Source: Aquirufa aurantiipilula
GTDB taxonomy: Bacteria; Bacteroidota; Bacteroidia; Cytophagales; Spirosomataceae
Assembly: GCF_019923745.1 (NCBI RefSeq)
Contig: NZ_JAANOG010000003.1
Span: forward strand, 124,001-188,000
DNA: 64,000 nucleotides
Reading direction: 5' to 3'
This document shows, piece by piece, positions 1 through 9,506 of the stretch. Below the pieces are notes generated by a model. That model had not been told where the DNA came from, did not search any database, and saw only the letters and a program-made list of their open reading frames with translations. A program made the translations under genes and the position numbers. Numbering within the stretch: the first letter of the stretch is position 1; each line of letters begins with the position of its first letter.

Positions 1-321
1 TGGATGCGTATTTCCATAGGTGCAATAATCTACCCGATCAATGACCAAGTGCTTGATAACGCCTTCATTACCATCCGTCTTTAAATCCGCATAAATGTTT
101 TTCAAAGATTCATGCACTTCTTCCTGATCGGCTGGAGAATAAAAAACCGTTTCCCACAACGTATCATGACCATTTTTATCATACAAAGTGATGGCATTAT
201 CATAGCGAAGTAAATCCTGGTAACTAATATTCATGGCATGCTCACGACCATACTTATGTAGGTAACGTCTCAGCTGATTATTAATCCGATACAGGTTTTT
301 CTTCCTAGATATTAATGCCAT
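1..321 (-). CDS. Unknown protein, N-terminal part only (cut by left window edge)
   Basis: An open frame of 107 codons runs on the minus strand from an ATG at 321-319 to the window edge without a stop. It starts MALISRKKNLYRINNQLRRY and is rich in Lys, Arg, Tyr and Asp, with no signal peptide or membrane segment, so a cytoplasmic protein is likely. Its ATG overlaps the stop of the upstream MFS gene by one base (TAATG), which suggests translational coupling. I do not recognise the family from this fragment. The reading frame is real in my view because of the coupling and the absence of stops, but no function can be given. Confidence 0.65.
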   Translation of the reverse strand, partial: MALISRKKNLYRINNQLRRYLHKYGREHAMNISYQDLLRYDNAITLYDKNGHDTLWETVFYSPADQEEVHESLKNIYADLKTDGNEGVIKHLVIDRVDYCTYGNTHP

Positions 322-1556
322 TATTTTTCTATAAAATCCAATGATTTCCCAAAGGTCTCTTTCAATTGACTAACAGACCAAATCGATAAGCCAAAACATA
401 ATGCCCCTACGATAGCTGCCGAATTGACCATCCCCATACTGGGTATTAAAAACTTGAACAATAAGCTAATTGGAATCAAAGCACCACGCACAAAATTAGG
501 CACAGTGGTCGTCACTGTCATACGCAAATTCGTTCCAAACTGTTCTGATGAACTAGTCAGAAATACCGCCCAATATCCTCCAAAGAATCCTAAAAGCGTA
601 ATCATGATGTTTCCATAGATTACAGAAATGTCGGACATGGCATATAAGAAATAAATAGTTAAGGCCCAGGCAATGATTAAATAGCTCATAACGGCTTTAT
701 TTCTACTTTTTAGAAACTGACTTAAATAGCCACTAGCAAAATCCCCTACGGACAATCCCAAGTAGCAATACATAATGGCATCTCCTCCCGTAATCACACC
801 TTTCAAGCCCATACCTTGTAATAATTCCGGCGAAGAAAAGACCAAGATACCTATGATGTACCAAATTGGTAGGCCCATTAAGATACAATAGAGGTATTTC
901 TTGAAAATATTCCCATGAGAAAACAATTGGAAAAAATTACCTCGTTTGACATCCTTTTCCAATTCCAAAAACATGCCTGATTCAAATGTTCCCAAACGTA
1001 ATAACAACAAAGCTAATCCCATGCCTCCACCAATGTAATAACATGTTCTCCACCATTCAGGGTCTGAGCTAAAGTTGGAAACAATAGGAGCAAAAATAGC
1101 CCCAGAAGCCCCGACACCTGCAATAATCAATGTACCAATCCCTCGTTTAGATGGAGGTAAAGTTTCATTGACTAAGGTAATTCCAGCACCTAATTCTCCT
1201 GCCAATCCTATTCCCGCCAAAAATCTTAACCAAGCATAGGTATCTAAATCATGAACCATGCCATTTAGTGCATTGGCCACGGAATACAATAAAATTGAAC
1301 CAAATAAAACCGACTTCCTCCCTTTTTTATCACCGTAAATTCCCCACAAAATTCCTCCCAACAACATCCCTCCCATCTGAACATTCATCAGGTTAAGACC
1401 TTGGTTCAAAAGTTCAGGCCCCACAAGACCTAAACTTTTAAGGCTAGGATTCCGAACAACCGAAAATAAAATTAAATCATAGACATCCACAAAATAGCCC
1501 AAGGCGGCTACGGCAATTAAGAGCTTGGCTTTAGAACTTAGTTTTTCTTCTATCAT
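321..1556 (-). CDS. MFS transporter
   Basis: A 411-residue integral membrane protein with about 12 hydrophobic segments, the usual length for the major facilitator superfamily. The loop between segments 2 and 3 carries the MFS signature around residues 75-81 (GDKKGRK), and a second conserved stretch (GELGAGITLVNETLPPSKRG) follows segments 4-5, as in metabolite:H+ symporters. It acts in the inner membrane; the substrate cannot be told. It lies 12 bases after rodA on the same strand and is joined to the next gene by a TAATG overlap, so it is probably the third gene of the mrdA-rodA transcript, although a transporter has no obvious link to wall synthesis. Confidence 0.88.
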   Translation of the reverse strand: MIEEKLSSKAKLLIAVAALGYFVDVYDLILFSVVRNPSLKSLGLVGPELLNQGLNLMNVQMGGMLLGGILWGIYGDKKGRKSVLFGSILLYSVANALNGMVHDLDTYAWLRFLAGIGLAGELGAGITLVNETLPPSKRGIGTLIIAGVGASGAIFAPIVSNFSSDPEWWRTCYYIGGGMGLALLLLRLGTFESGMFLELEKDVKRGNFFQLFSHGNIFKKYLYCILMGLPIWYIIGILVFSSPELLQGMGLKGVITGGDAIMYCYLGLSVGDFASGYLSQFLKSRNKAVMSYLIIAWALTIYFLYAMSDISVIYGNIMITLLGFFGGYWAVFLTSSSEQFGTNLRMTVTTTVPNFVRGALIPISLLFKFLIPSMGMVNSAAIVGALCFGLSIWSVSQLKETFGKSLDFIEK

Positions 1557-1568
1557 AGGTTTAGGTAA

Positions 1569-2858
1569 TTATCGAGAAAGCATATCCGAACGATGCGAAT
1601 CTAATTTCAGAAATATAAACAATAGTATGGTAAATGACCAAAGAGATGAACCTCCATAACTAAAAAATGGTAGAGGAATCCCCATGATTGGCATTAAGCC
1701 TATCGTCATTCCAATATTCACCAAAAAGTGAAAAAATAAAATCCCCACCACTCCATATCCATAAGCTCGAGCAAACCGAGATCGCTGCTGGTCTGCCAAA
1801 TACATGAGCCGCCATAAAAATGCCACAAATAAAAGTATCACTACCATCACCCCAAAAAAGCCATGCTCTTCCCCAATGGTACAAAAAATAAAGTCGGTAC
1901 TTTGCTCCGGTACAAAATCAAATTTCGTTTGAGTCCCCTGTAGGTAGCCTTTACCCCAAAAACCTCCCGATCCAATGGCAATTTTGGATTGCGTCACTTG
2001 ATAACCTAAACCTCTTGGATCAAAAGAGGGGTCAATCAATACCTTGATGCGATTTCGCTGATGCTCTTTTAATACTTTATTGACCGCTAAATCGACCAAA
2101 AAAACCATGAACATAATTCCCACAATGAAAAAGGCAGCTTTCGTATAGGTTTGTTTTAAGCGTTGAACGTAAATCGGAGAAAGTGCTATGATAATTCCTG
2201 CTATGACGATGAGTGTAGCTAAAATAGTCCATGGACTCAATAACAATGCTGAAACAAAAATGGTCACTGAACCAATGAATAAACCAGGATATTCACCGGG
2301 TAAACCTTCTCGATAAAGCAAAATCAAAAAAGAGGCAAAGACCAAGGCTGAGCCTGTTTCATTGGAAGCTATGATCAATATCATGGGTAATCCAATAATG
2401 GCTGCTGCAATCCATTGGTTTTTCCATTTGGATAAATTCACCTGTGGTTCATTGATGTATTTAGCTAACAATAAGGCAGTAGCGGTTTTTGCAAATTCAG
2501 CAGGTTGAATCGTTATAGTGCCAAACTTAAACCAGGAATGTGAACCGTTTATAGTAACACCCAAAAATGGCACCAATACCAACAAACCTATAAAACTAGC
2601 ATAAATGATGGGGGCAAAGGCTTCAAAAAACCGAAAGTCAATAGCAAAAATGCAAATGATGAGTATTAAACTAGTCCCCATCCAAATCAATTGTTTCCCG
2701 GCATTGGAATCATAAAACTTAGCATCAAATATCCATAAATGAGTCTCTGGATTGTACACCGCCGAATAAATATTCATCCAACCTGCCAACACAAATAGGG
2801 CATACAGGGATACGGTAATCCAATCAACCTTACTCACCAATTGGTTTTGATTACTCAT
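1569..2858 (-). CDS. rodA: Rod shape-determining protein RodA (SEDS peptidoglycan polymerase)
   Basis: A 429-residue multi-spanning protein of the SEDS family. RodA polymerises lipid II into glycan strands during elongation and works with PBP2. Family signatures are visible: IGSGGFWGKGYLQGTQTKFD followed by the VPEQSTDFIF stretch and GEEHGFFG, and near the C-terminus MPIMGIPLPFFSYGGSS. It sits 29 bases downstream of mrdA, the classical PBP2-RodA pairing. The central region (about residues 180-250) carries hydrophobic segments that are somewhat longer than in E. coli RodA, as is common in Bacteroidota. Assignment as RodA rather than FtsW rests mainly on the mrdA neighbour. Confidence 0.93.
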   Translation of the reverse strand: MSNQNQLVSKVDWITVSLYALFVLAGWMNIYSAVYNPETHLWIFDAKFYDSNAGKQLIWMGTSLILIICIFAIDFRFFEAFAPIIYASFIGLLVLVPFLGVTINGSHSWFKFGTITIQPAEFAKTATALLLAKYINEPQVNLSKWKNQWIAAAIIGLPMILIIASNETGSALVFASFLILLYREGLPGEYPGLFIGSVTIFVSALLLSPWTILATLIVIAGIIIALSPIYVQRLKQTYTKAAFFIVGIMFMVFLVDLAVNKVLKEHQRNRIKVLIDPSFDPRGLGYQVTQSKIAIGSGGFWGKGYLQGTQTKFDFVPEQSTDFIFCTIGEEHGFFGVMVVILLFVAFLWRLMYLADQQRSRFARAYGYGVVGILFFHFLVNIGMTIGLMPIMGIPLPFFSYGGSSLWSFTILLFIFLKLDSHRSDMLSR

Positions 2859-2887
2859 TTTAAGGTATCTTTTTTAGTTTTTGAAGG

Positions 2888-4723
2888 TCAAGGTCCTGTC
2901 ACAGATAACACATTAGGAAGATAGCTTTTATTCATAAATTTCTCCTCCACAGCCTTCCTGTCAACTTTACCTTTCAAATATTTTTCAATGATTAAAGACG
3001 CAATTGGGGCTGCCGCAAAACCTCCAAAACCTGCATTTTCCACAAAAACAGCAATAGCAATCTTTGGATTGTCTTTAGGTGCAAAGGCAATAAACACAGA
3101 GTGATCTTCTCCTTTGGCATTTTGTGAAGTTCCTGTTTTCCCACACATCACGATATCTGGAATTTTACCGTCCCCTCCTACAGTTCCATGTAAAACAGCA
3201 TCTTTCATACCTTCAATCACCACACCAAAATGCTTTGAGTCAATTCCTACAGAAACTGGGGTTTTATAAAAAGGATCCACCACTTTATTATCCCCAATGG
3301 CCTTGACCAAATGAGGAGGAATATACCAGCCTCGATTGGCAATAATGGCAGCCACATTGGCCATTTTCAATGGATTGACTACCAATTCACCTTCACCTAT
3401 ACTCAAGGAATAAATATTGGAAAACTTCCAAGTATTTTCTCCTTTGTAAACCTTATTGTAATATTCTACATTCGGTAAAATTCCCTTTTTCTCATTACCT
3501 AAATCAACCCCTAACTTCCTTCCAAAACCAAAATTGGCCACTAATTCTGACCATCGTTGCAAACCTTGAGCTGATCGCTCATAGGTATTCCCCTGCGTAT
3601 CCTCATATAAAATCTTTCGAAATGCATGATAAAAATATGGGTTACAAGACCATTGAATGGCATTATGTAAATCGTTATGCGAGGTATTGTGCGAGTGGCA
3701 TTTGACAGGGGCCCCAGCGTGAGTAAATACACTTCCCGGTGTAATGATTCCCAACTGCAATCCAACCAATGCTTGAATCAATTTAAAAGTTGATCCAGGA
3801 CGGTAATAAGCTGAGGGTGGTCGGTTCAGCAAGGGCTTCATGGGATCCAAAGCTAAATCTTGGTAATACTTGGAAAAATTACGCCCCGCTAATAAACTTG
3901 GGTCATATGAAGGCGCAGATACCATAGTCAGTATTTCACCCGTAGCTGGCTCAATAGCCACCACAGAACCTACTTTATGTTGCATTAAACTGTCGGCATA
4001 TTCCTGCAATCGAATATCAACTCCCGTATATAAATTCTTTCCGGCTATGGGTTGAATGTCCAAACGGCCTTCTTTGAAATCCCCCTTCTCTACCCCATTG
4101 CTATTCACCATTCGGTATTTCACTCCCCTTTGGCCGCGTAAATCTTCTTCGTAAAAGCTTTCAATTCCGGATACTCCTACATAATCCCCTTGTCGGTAAT
4201 AATCATCTTTTTGTGTTTGAAGGGAATTCGAATTAATCTCAGCCACATAACCCAATGCATTCGAAAAGGCCTTGGATTGATATGTTCTAAACGCAGTAGT
4301 CGTAAAAGTAAACCCAGGGAAATCTACCATAGCATCCTGAACTCGAGCAAAATCTTCCTTGGATAAATGTTTCAAAAACAAATAGGGCTTCACTCGAGAA
4401 TAAATTTTGGCTTGTTTACAAGTAGAATCAAAATAGGCTCTTGTAATTCCAAAAAGTTGGCAAAACTGCAAAGTATCTCGCACATGAGCTTTACGCGGCG
4501 TAATGTATAAATCATACACTGGCGTATTGTATACAATCAGCTTATTATGGCGGTCATATACTTCTCCACGAAATGGAATTTGAATAATTTTTCGAATCGC
4601 ATTGTTATCGGCCGCCTTTTCGTAACTATCATCAATCACTTGAAGGAAAAACAACTTCCCTAAAAACACCAATCCAATGATGATAAAGAACAACAAAAGT
4701 ATTTGTCTGCGACCCTCGAACAC
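2888..4723 (-). CDS. mrdA: Penicillin-binding protein 2 (elongasome transpeptidase)
   Basis: A 611-residue class B PBP with one N-terminal membrane anchor (about residues 7-28), a dimerisation/pedestal region, and a C-terminal transpeptidase domain. Active-site motifs are complete: STFK with nucleophile Ser311 and Lys314, SCN at 359-361, and KTG at 529-531. It crosslinks peptidoglycan during cell elongation with RodA. The start is GTG at 4723-4721; an in-frame TAA a few codons upstream rules out a longer N-terminus, and the anchor begins right after the start. mreB, mreC and mreD, which often precede mrdA in Bacteroidota, are not next to it; an AtpZ-like gene is upstream instead. Confidence 0.95.
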   Translation of the reverse strand: MFEGRRQILLLFFIIIGLVFLGKLFFLQVIDDSYEKAADNNAIRKIIQIPFRGEVYDRHNKLIVYNTPVYDLYITPRKAHVRDTLQFCQLFGITRAYFDSTCKQAKIYSRVKPYLFLKHLSKEDFARVQDAMVDFPGFTFTTTAFRTYQSKAFSNALGYVAEINSNSLQTQKDDYYRQGDYVGVSGIESFYEEDLRGQRGVKYRMVNSNGVEKGDFKEGRLDIQPIAGKNLYTGVDIRLQEYADSLMQHKVGSVVAIEPATGEILTMVSAPSYDPSLLAGRNFSKYYQDLALDPMKPLLNRPPSAYYRPGSTFKLIQALVGLQLGIITPGSVFTHAGAPVKCHSHNTSHNDLHNAIQWSCNPYFYHAFRKILYEDTQGNTYERSAQGLQRWSELVANFGFGRKLGVDLGNEKKGILPNVEYYNKVYKGENTWKFSNIYSLSIGEGELVVNPLKMANVAAIIANRGWYIPPHLVKAIGDNKVVDPFYKTPVSVGIDSKHFGVVIEGMKDAVLHGTVGGDGKIPDIVMCGKTGTSQNAKGEDHSVFIAFAPKDNPKIAIAVFVENAGFGGFAAAPIASLIIEKYLKGKVDRKAVEEKFMNKSYLPNVLSVTGP

Positions 4724-4799
4724 GGAAAATTTGAGTTAATATGGAAAATCTCAGCAATTTACAGAAATATATCGGCTTATAAATCGAGCTAATTCGCAA

Positions 4800-4985
4800 T
4801 TATTTTGGCAAACTTCGAATCAAACCTACCATGGAAATGGCAATAGAACCCAAAGAGAAAACGATGGTCAACCAAGGCTTTTCCATATGAAAATATCCAT
4901 CCAAATATCGACCCAACCAAACTCCCAATAAGATGGTTACCAACATTTGAAATGCTGCTCCAATGTATTTTTGGTATGAGTTCAT
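4800..4985 (-). CDS. AtpZ/AtpI-like small membrane protein
   Basis: A 61-residue protein with two hydrophobic segments separated by a short polar turn (GRYLDGYFHMEKPW), the pattern of the ATPase gene-1 family (AtpZ/AtpI, putative Mg2+/Ca2+ transporters or assembly factors for the F0F1 ATP synthase). In many Bacteroidota this small gene heads the atp operon; here no other atp gene is visible in the window, so its link to ATP synthase is inferred from the family alone. It lies 76 bases upstream of mrdA on the same strand and may share its transcript. The family call rests on size, topology and the GRYLD turn. Confidence 0.7.
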   Translation of the reverse strand: MNSYQKYIGAAFQMLVTILLGVWLGRYLDGYFHMEKPWLTIVFSLGSIAISMVGLIRSLPK

Positions 4986-5049
4986 CAGTTTGAATTAAAT
5001 TAATCGTAAAGCCACGCTAAATTTATCCTTTTTTCGTTGAGATAAATTG

Positions 5050-5057
5050 TAAATTTG
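5050..5057 (+). promoter_or_regulatory. Candidate -7 element for sprE
   Basis: TAAATTTG fits the Bacteroidota -7 consensus TAnnTTTG and lies 20 nt before the ATG at 5077, giving a leader of about 14 nt. No good TTTG is found 19-21 nt further upstream, so this is a half-match only. Confidence 0.4.
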
Positions 5058-5076
5058 AACAATTTTGGTTTTCTAC

Positions 5077-7191
5077 ATGATTAGACGTTTCTGGCTTCTC
5101 GGATTATTAGCTCTTGTGAGTGCCTGTTCTCAACAGAGCACAAAGCCTGCTGCCGTCGCATTTCATAATTTAAATGCCAAATACAATGCCATTTGGCAAG
5201 CTGATCGCTTAAAAAAGACCATACAAAAGAAGTTTTGGGAAGAACATAAAGAGGATTATAAATCCATTTTACCCATCATTCCGGCGATAGATTCGACTTT
5301 CGGCCAGCAACATGCTGCGGACATAGATTTAGTGATTAAAAAAGCTTCTTTGGTGATTGACCGCCATCAAAATTCTCATTTTGTAGATGATGCCTATACC
5401 TTGATTGGTTGGGGTCGCTACATCAAAAAAGACTTCAAAAATGCTCTAGAGACTTTCAAATTTGTTAATTCCATTGATAATGATTCTCGATCTCAAAGTA
5501 CTTCGCTGATTCATTTACACCAAATTTATACCCATCAGCATGATTTCACTTCCGCAGAAAAAGTAGGTGAATTCATTCAAAGCTTAGACCTTAATCCGTC
5601 GCAAAAAAACAGCTATTTATTATCCAGAGCCTATTTTCACCAAAGCAAAAACGAGATAATTCCAACCATTGCACTATTGGAAGAAATCATACCTTCCCTT
5701 TCATCTGGTGAGGAAAAAGCCCGACTGCGTTATATTTTGGGTCAGTTATTCGAGTCACAAGGGAAAAATAATTTAGCTCTGGAAAATTATGCTGCCGTAA
5801 AAAAATCCAAGGCCAGCTATGATTTACAATTCCATGCCACTTTATCCGTCCATCAGTTAAACAATGCCCCAGAAGAATTAGAAAAAATGATTCGGGAACC
5901 TAAGAATGAGGACCATGTACCTGCCTTATATGCAGCTTTAGGAGAAATATATTTCAAAAATAAAGAATTTGATAAGGCAAAGGACTATTGGACTAAAGGT
6001 GGAAAAAGCGGAAGCGACCGTGGAGAGCTTTATTTACAATTGGGAAATCTTTTTGCCAAACAATTGAAACGATTCGATGAGGCAGCCAAATACTATGATA
6101 GTGCCGCTACCTCCATTAATCCCAATCATCCGGCTTTTGCTTCCACACAAAAACTAAAATCAACCTGGTCTAATTACCTGCAATTAAGCAAAGCATTAAG
6201 TCAGGAAGACTCCCTATTAAAATTAAGTAACATGTCTTTAGCAGAATTGACAGACATGTACCAAAAGACTCAAAAAAAGCAGCAAAGAAAAACAGATTCA
6301 TTATTGAGTAAAACAGCAGCCCTACAAAATAATGTCGTTTTTACACGTAGACCCGCTAGTCCAGAGCAACAAAGTTTTTATTTCAACAACGATCAAGCGA
6401 GAATACAAGGTCAGCAAGAATTTAGTAATAAATGGGGGGTTAGGACCTTGGAGGACTTTTGGAATCGTAAAAATAAAAACAATAACCTGACCAATCGGAT
6501 TGTAGATTTAACACAAAATAATGCAGGAGCCACTTCGGAAAATACGAAGACAAACAGCAATAATCCTGTTGTGAATGATTCCCTACAAATTTGGCTAAAC
6601 TCGATACCAAAAAGTCCAGCTCAAATTGCTCAAGTGAAAAAAAGGGAAGAAGATGCCTTGTTTGAATTAGGGAAATTTGTTCGTTTGGAACTAGGAGAAA
6701 AGGAACAAGCCACTCAATTACTGAAAAAATTATTGACAAATTACCCAGGTACTAGTCATGAAGCTGAGGCGCTTTACTTATTGTATTTAAGTAGCGACAA
6801 AGACTCCCCTGAGCAAAAGAATTACCGCAGTAATTTGTTTGATCGTTTTCCAACTGCCTATTTCAAACAACTTATTTTAAAAATAGAGAATGGTAGCTTA
6901 ACTGAAAGCAATGAGTTGGCGGCACAAAAGGCATACGAATTAGCCTATGGGCAATTCAAGGCCAATAATTATACAGAAGCTTCTCGGCAATGCCAACAAA
7001 TCTTACAGCAATTTCCAGGTAGTAACTTAGAAGATAAAGTCGTATTTTTAAAAGCGCTTTGCTATGGTGGACTAAAAGAATTCACCAGCTACCAAGATAA
7101 TTTGAAAAACTTCATTCAGGCTTTCCCAAAAAGCCCTTTAACAACAGAGGCTGAAGCTTTATTGAAAGCCTATACTAAAAATAAAAACTAA
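5077..7191 (+). CDS. sprE: TPR lipoprotein SprE/PorW of the type IX secretion system
   Basis: About 704 residues from the ATG at 5077 (a TTG four codons upstream also opens the frame). The start gives a clean lipoprotein signal, MIRRFWLLGLLALVSAC, with lipobox Cys17. The N-terminal region (FHNLNAKYNAIW..., then KSILPIIPAIDST, then a helical IKKASLVIDRH stretch and DDAYTLIGWGRYIKKDF) follows the arrangement I know from SprE/PorW, and several tetratricopeptide-like helical repeats follow to the C-terminus. SprE/PorW is an outer-membrane-associated lipoprotein needed for T9SS function and gliding. It is shorter than Flavobacterium SprE (about 870 residues). It is followed after one base by PBP1A. 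Supporting context: a T9SS cargo protein is encoded at 48731-50863. If not SprE, it is a generic TPR lipoprotein. Confidence 0.78.
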   Translation: MIRRFWLLGLLALVSACSQQSTKPAAVAFHNLNAKYNAIWQADRLKKTIQKKFWEEHKEDYKSILPIIPAIDSTFGQQHAADIDLVIKKASLVIDRHQNSHFVDDAYTLIGWGRYIKKDFKNALETFKFVNSIDNDSRSQSTSLIHLHQIYTHQHDFTSAEKVGEFIQSLDLNPSQKNSYLLSRAYFHQSKNEIIPTIALLEEIIPSLSSGEEKARLRYILGQLFESQGKNNLALENYAAVKKSKASYDLQFHATLSVHQLNNAPEELEKMIREPKNEDHVPALYAALGEIYFKNKEFDKAKDYWTKGGKSGSDRGELYLQLGNLFAKQLKRFDEAAKYYDSAATSINPNHPAFASTQKLKSTWSNYLQLSKALSQEDSLLKLSNMSLAELTDMYQKTQKKQQRKTDSLLSKTAALQNNVVFTRRPASPEQQSFYFNNDQARIQGQQEFSNKWGVRTLEDFWNRKNKNNNLTNRIVDLTQNNAGATSENTKTNSNNPVVNDSLQIWLNSIPKSPAQIAQVKKREEDALFELGKFVRLELGEKEQATQLLKKLLTNYPGTSHEAEALYLLYLSSDKDSPEQKNYRSNLFDRFPTAYFKQLILKIENGSLTESNELAAQKAYELAYGQFKANNYTEASRQCQQILQQFPGSNLEDKVVFLKALCYGGLKEFTSYQDNLKNFIQAFPKSPLTTEAEALLKAYTKNKN

Positions 7192-7192
7192 C

Positions 7193-9505
7193 ATGTTCGA
7201 ATTTGAAGAGGGAAAATATCTAAAACTGATTCGATTTACGTATAAATTTCTTTTGGGCTCCACGCTGTTTGCAGTTCTATTCATCACGGCCGTTAACTTC
7301 AACTTTCTATGGCTGTTTGGCGGAATGCCTAGTTTGTATGAATTAGAAAATCCCAAAAGTCAGGAAGCCTCTCTTTTGATTTCCGAGGATGGTCAAGAAA
7401 TTGGTAAATACTTTCGAGAAAACAGAAACCCAGTAGAATTTGAAGACCTTTCTCCCACCATTATCAACACCTTGATGGCCACGGAAGATGCCCGATTCAC
7501 CACACACTCAGGTATCGATATGCGTTCCATGATGCGTGTAGTATTAAGTTTTGGAACTTCAGGAGGTGGTAGCACCATTTCACAACAATTGGCCAAAAAT
7601 CTATTTCATACCCGCTCGGTGGAGTTCGGGGAAGACGATCCCCTTTACATGGGTCTACTCATGAAAATAGGTGGATTAAAAACGGCCATTGCTAAAGTCA
7701 AGGAATGGATATTAGCCATCAAATTGGAGCGCCGATATACCAAACAAGAAATTATGGCCATGTATCTCAATGAGGTCAGTTTTGGTAATAATGCTTACGG
7801 TATACAAGTGGCGTGTCGGACTTATTTCCAAAAAGATGTAAAAACAGTTTCTTTACCAGAAGCTGCCACTTTGATAGGTTTACTACAAAATCCATCCCTG
7901 TATGACCCGAGGATCAGACCGGAAAAAACGTTGGAAAGACGCAATGTGGTCTTAGGTCAATTGGCAAAATACGACTACGTATTGGAAGATGAAGCACGTA
8001 GCATGATGGAAAGTCCATTGAACCTAAAATTTAAAGTAGAAAATCAAAATACAGGCGCTGCGCCATATTTCAGAGAAAGTATTCGTAAACAGATTTTGTC
8101 AGTCATCAAGGAAATCAATGCGGATCGCCCAGAAGACCAACAAATCAATCTCTACACTTCTGGATTACGCATATATACTAGCATAGATTCCCGCATGCAA
8201 AAATATGCCGAAGAGTCCATACAGGAGCATATGAAGGCAGAGCAAAGCTTGTTTTATTCTCATTGGAAAGGAAGAAATCCCTGGGTCAATGAAGAAATGA
8301 AAGAAATCAAAGGCTTCTTGAAAGATGCCATGAAACGCACAGATCGTTATCGTGAATTAATGGCGGCATACAATAATGATGAATTCAAAGTGTGGGAAGA
8401 ATTGAATAGAAAAGTAAAAATGACAGTATTTTCCTACCAAGGAGATATCGATACTACTATGAGTTCCATGGATTCACTTAACTATTACAAGCGAATTTTG
8501 AATTGTGGTTTTATGGCCATGGATCCCACCAACGGCCACGTGAAAGCTTGGATAGGCGGAATCAATTATAAGTACTTTAAGTTTGATCACATTACCCAAA
8601 GTAAAAGACAGCCTGGATCAACCTTCAAACCTTTTGTCTACGGTGCAGCAATAGAAAATGAGATTGCCACTCCATGTGATGAATTGATTGACGAACCAGT
8701 GACCTTTGGCGAGGAAGATGGCTTAACCAATGGTACATGGACACCACAAAACTCGGATGGAAAATATAGCTATGAAAAGCTTAAATTAAGAAGGGCCATG
8801 GCCTTATCTATCAATACCATTTCCGCTAAATTAATGAAAGAAATGGGGCCACAGAAAATTGCTGAATTTGCCCATAAGGCAGGTATTAGCAGCCCTTTAT
8901 ATGAAGGCCCTTCTCTTTGCTTAGGAGCTTCTGAAGTATCTGTATTTGAGCAAGTATCTGCCTACAGTACTTTCGCCAACGCAGGCGAACGAATTGAGCC
9001 TATTTTGATATTGAAAATAACCGACAAAGTTGGAAATGTTTTACGCGAATTTTCTCCAACCGCCAAAGCCGCGATTAAACCAGAAACTGCTTACTTGATG
9101 ACCTACATGTTGCAAGGTGCTGTTCAGGAACCTGGAGGTACAGCGGAAGGATTAAAGAGAACATCCATAGTAGCGGGCAATGAAATTGGTGCCAAAACAG
9201 GTACCACTTCCAATTACTCTGATGGTTGGTTCATGGGAGTCACCCAGAAACTAGTAGCAGGGGTTTGGGTTGGTGGAGATGATCGAAGCATACACTTTAG
9301 ATCTTTAGCCTTGGGCCAAGGAGCCAAAATGGCTATGCCTGCCTATGCCAAATTCATGGAAAAAGTTTATTCCGACCAATCATTAGCCATAGAAGGGTAC
9401 AGAAAAATGCCTTTCTTAAAACCAGAAAAATTTGTGTTTGATTTCACGTGTAGTGGAAAAGTAGGCATCGATTCTACGGCTGTTCAAAATACCAATGTTC
9501 AATAA
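7193..9505 (+). CDS. Bifunctional penicillin-binding protein 1A (glycosyltransferase/transpeptidase)
   Basis: A 770-residue class A PBP. After one membrane anchor (about 17-42) comes the GT51 glycosyltransferase domain with EDARFTTHSG (catalytic Glu98), GGSTISQQLAKNLF and RRYTKQEIMAMYLNEVSFG (second Glu194). The transpeptidase domain has STFK at 476-479 (Ser476), SIN at 539-541 and KTGT at 668-671. It polymerises and crosslinks peptidoglycan on the periplasmic face of the inner membrane. It begins one base after the sprE stop, so the two are surely co-transcribed; its last 11 bases overlap an upstream ATG of the next gene. Equivalent names are mrcA or ponA. Confidence 0.95.
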   Translation: MFEFEEGKYLKLIRFTYKFLLGSTLFAVLFITAVNFNFLWLFGGMPSLYELENPKSQEASLLISEDGQEIGKYFRENRNPVEFEDLSPTIINTLMATEDARFTTHSGIDMRSMMRVVLSFGTSGGGSTISQQLAKNLFHTRSVEFGEDDPLYMGLLMKIGGLKTAIAKVKEWILAIKLERRYTKQEIMAMYLNEVSFGNNAYGIQVACRTYFQKDVKTVSLPEAATLIGLLQNPSLYDPRIRPEKTLERRNVVLGQLAKYDYVLEDEARSMMESPLNLKFKVENQNTGAAPYFRESIRKQILSVIKEINADRPEDQQINLYTSGLRIYTSIDSRMQKYAEESIQEHMKAEQSLFYSHWKGRNPWVNEEMKEIKGFLKDAMKRTDRYRELMAAYNNDEFKVWEELNRKVKMTVFSYQGDIDTTMSSMDSLNYYKRILNCGFMAMDPTNGHVKAWIGGINYKYFKFDHITQSKRQPGSTFKPFVYGAAIENEIATPCDELIDEPVTFGEEDGLTNGTWTPQNSDGKYSYEKLKLRRAMALSINTISAKLMKEMGPQKIAEFAHKAGISSPLYEGPSLCLGASEVSVFEQVSAYSTFANAGERIEPILILKITDKVGNVLREFSPTAKAAIKPETAYLMTYMLQGAVQEPGGTAEGLKRTSIVAGNEIGAKTGTTSNYSDGWFMGVTQKLVAGVWVGGDDRSIHFRSLALGQGAKMAMPAYAKFMEKVYSDQSLAIEGYRKMPFLKPEKFVFDFTCSGKVGIDSTAVQNTNVQ

Positions 9506-9506
9506 C

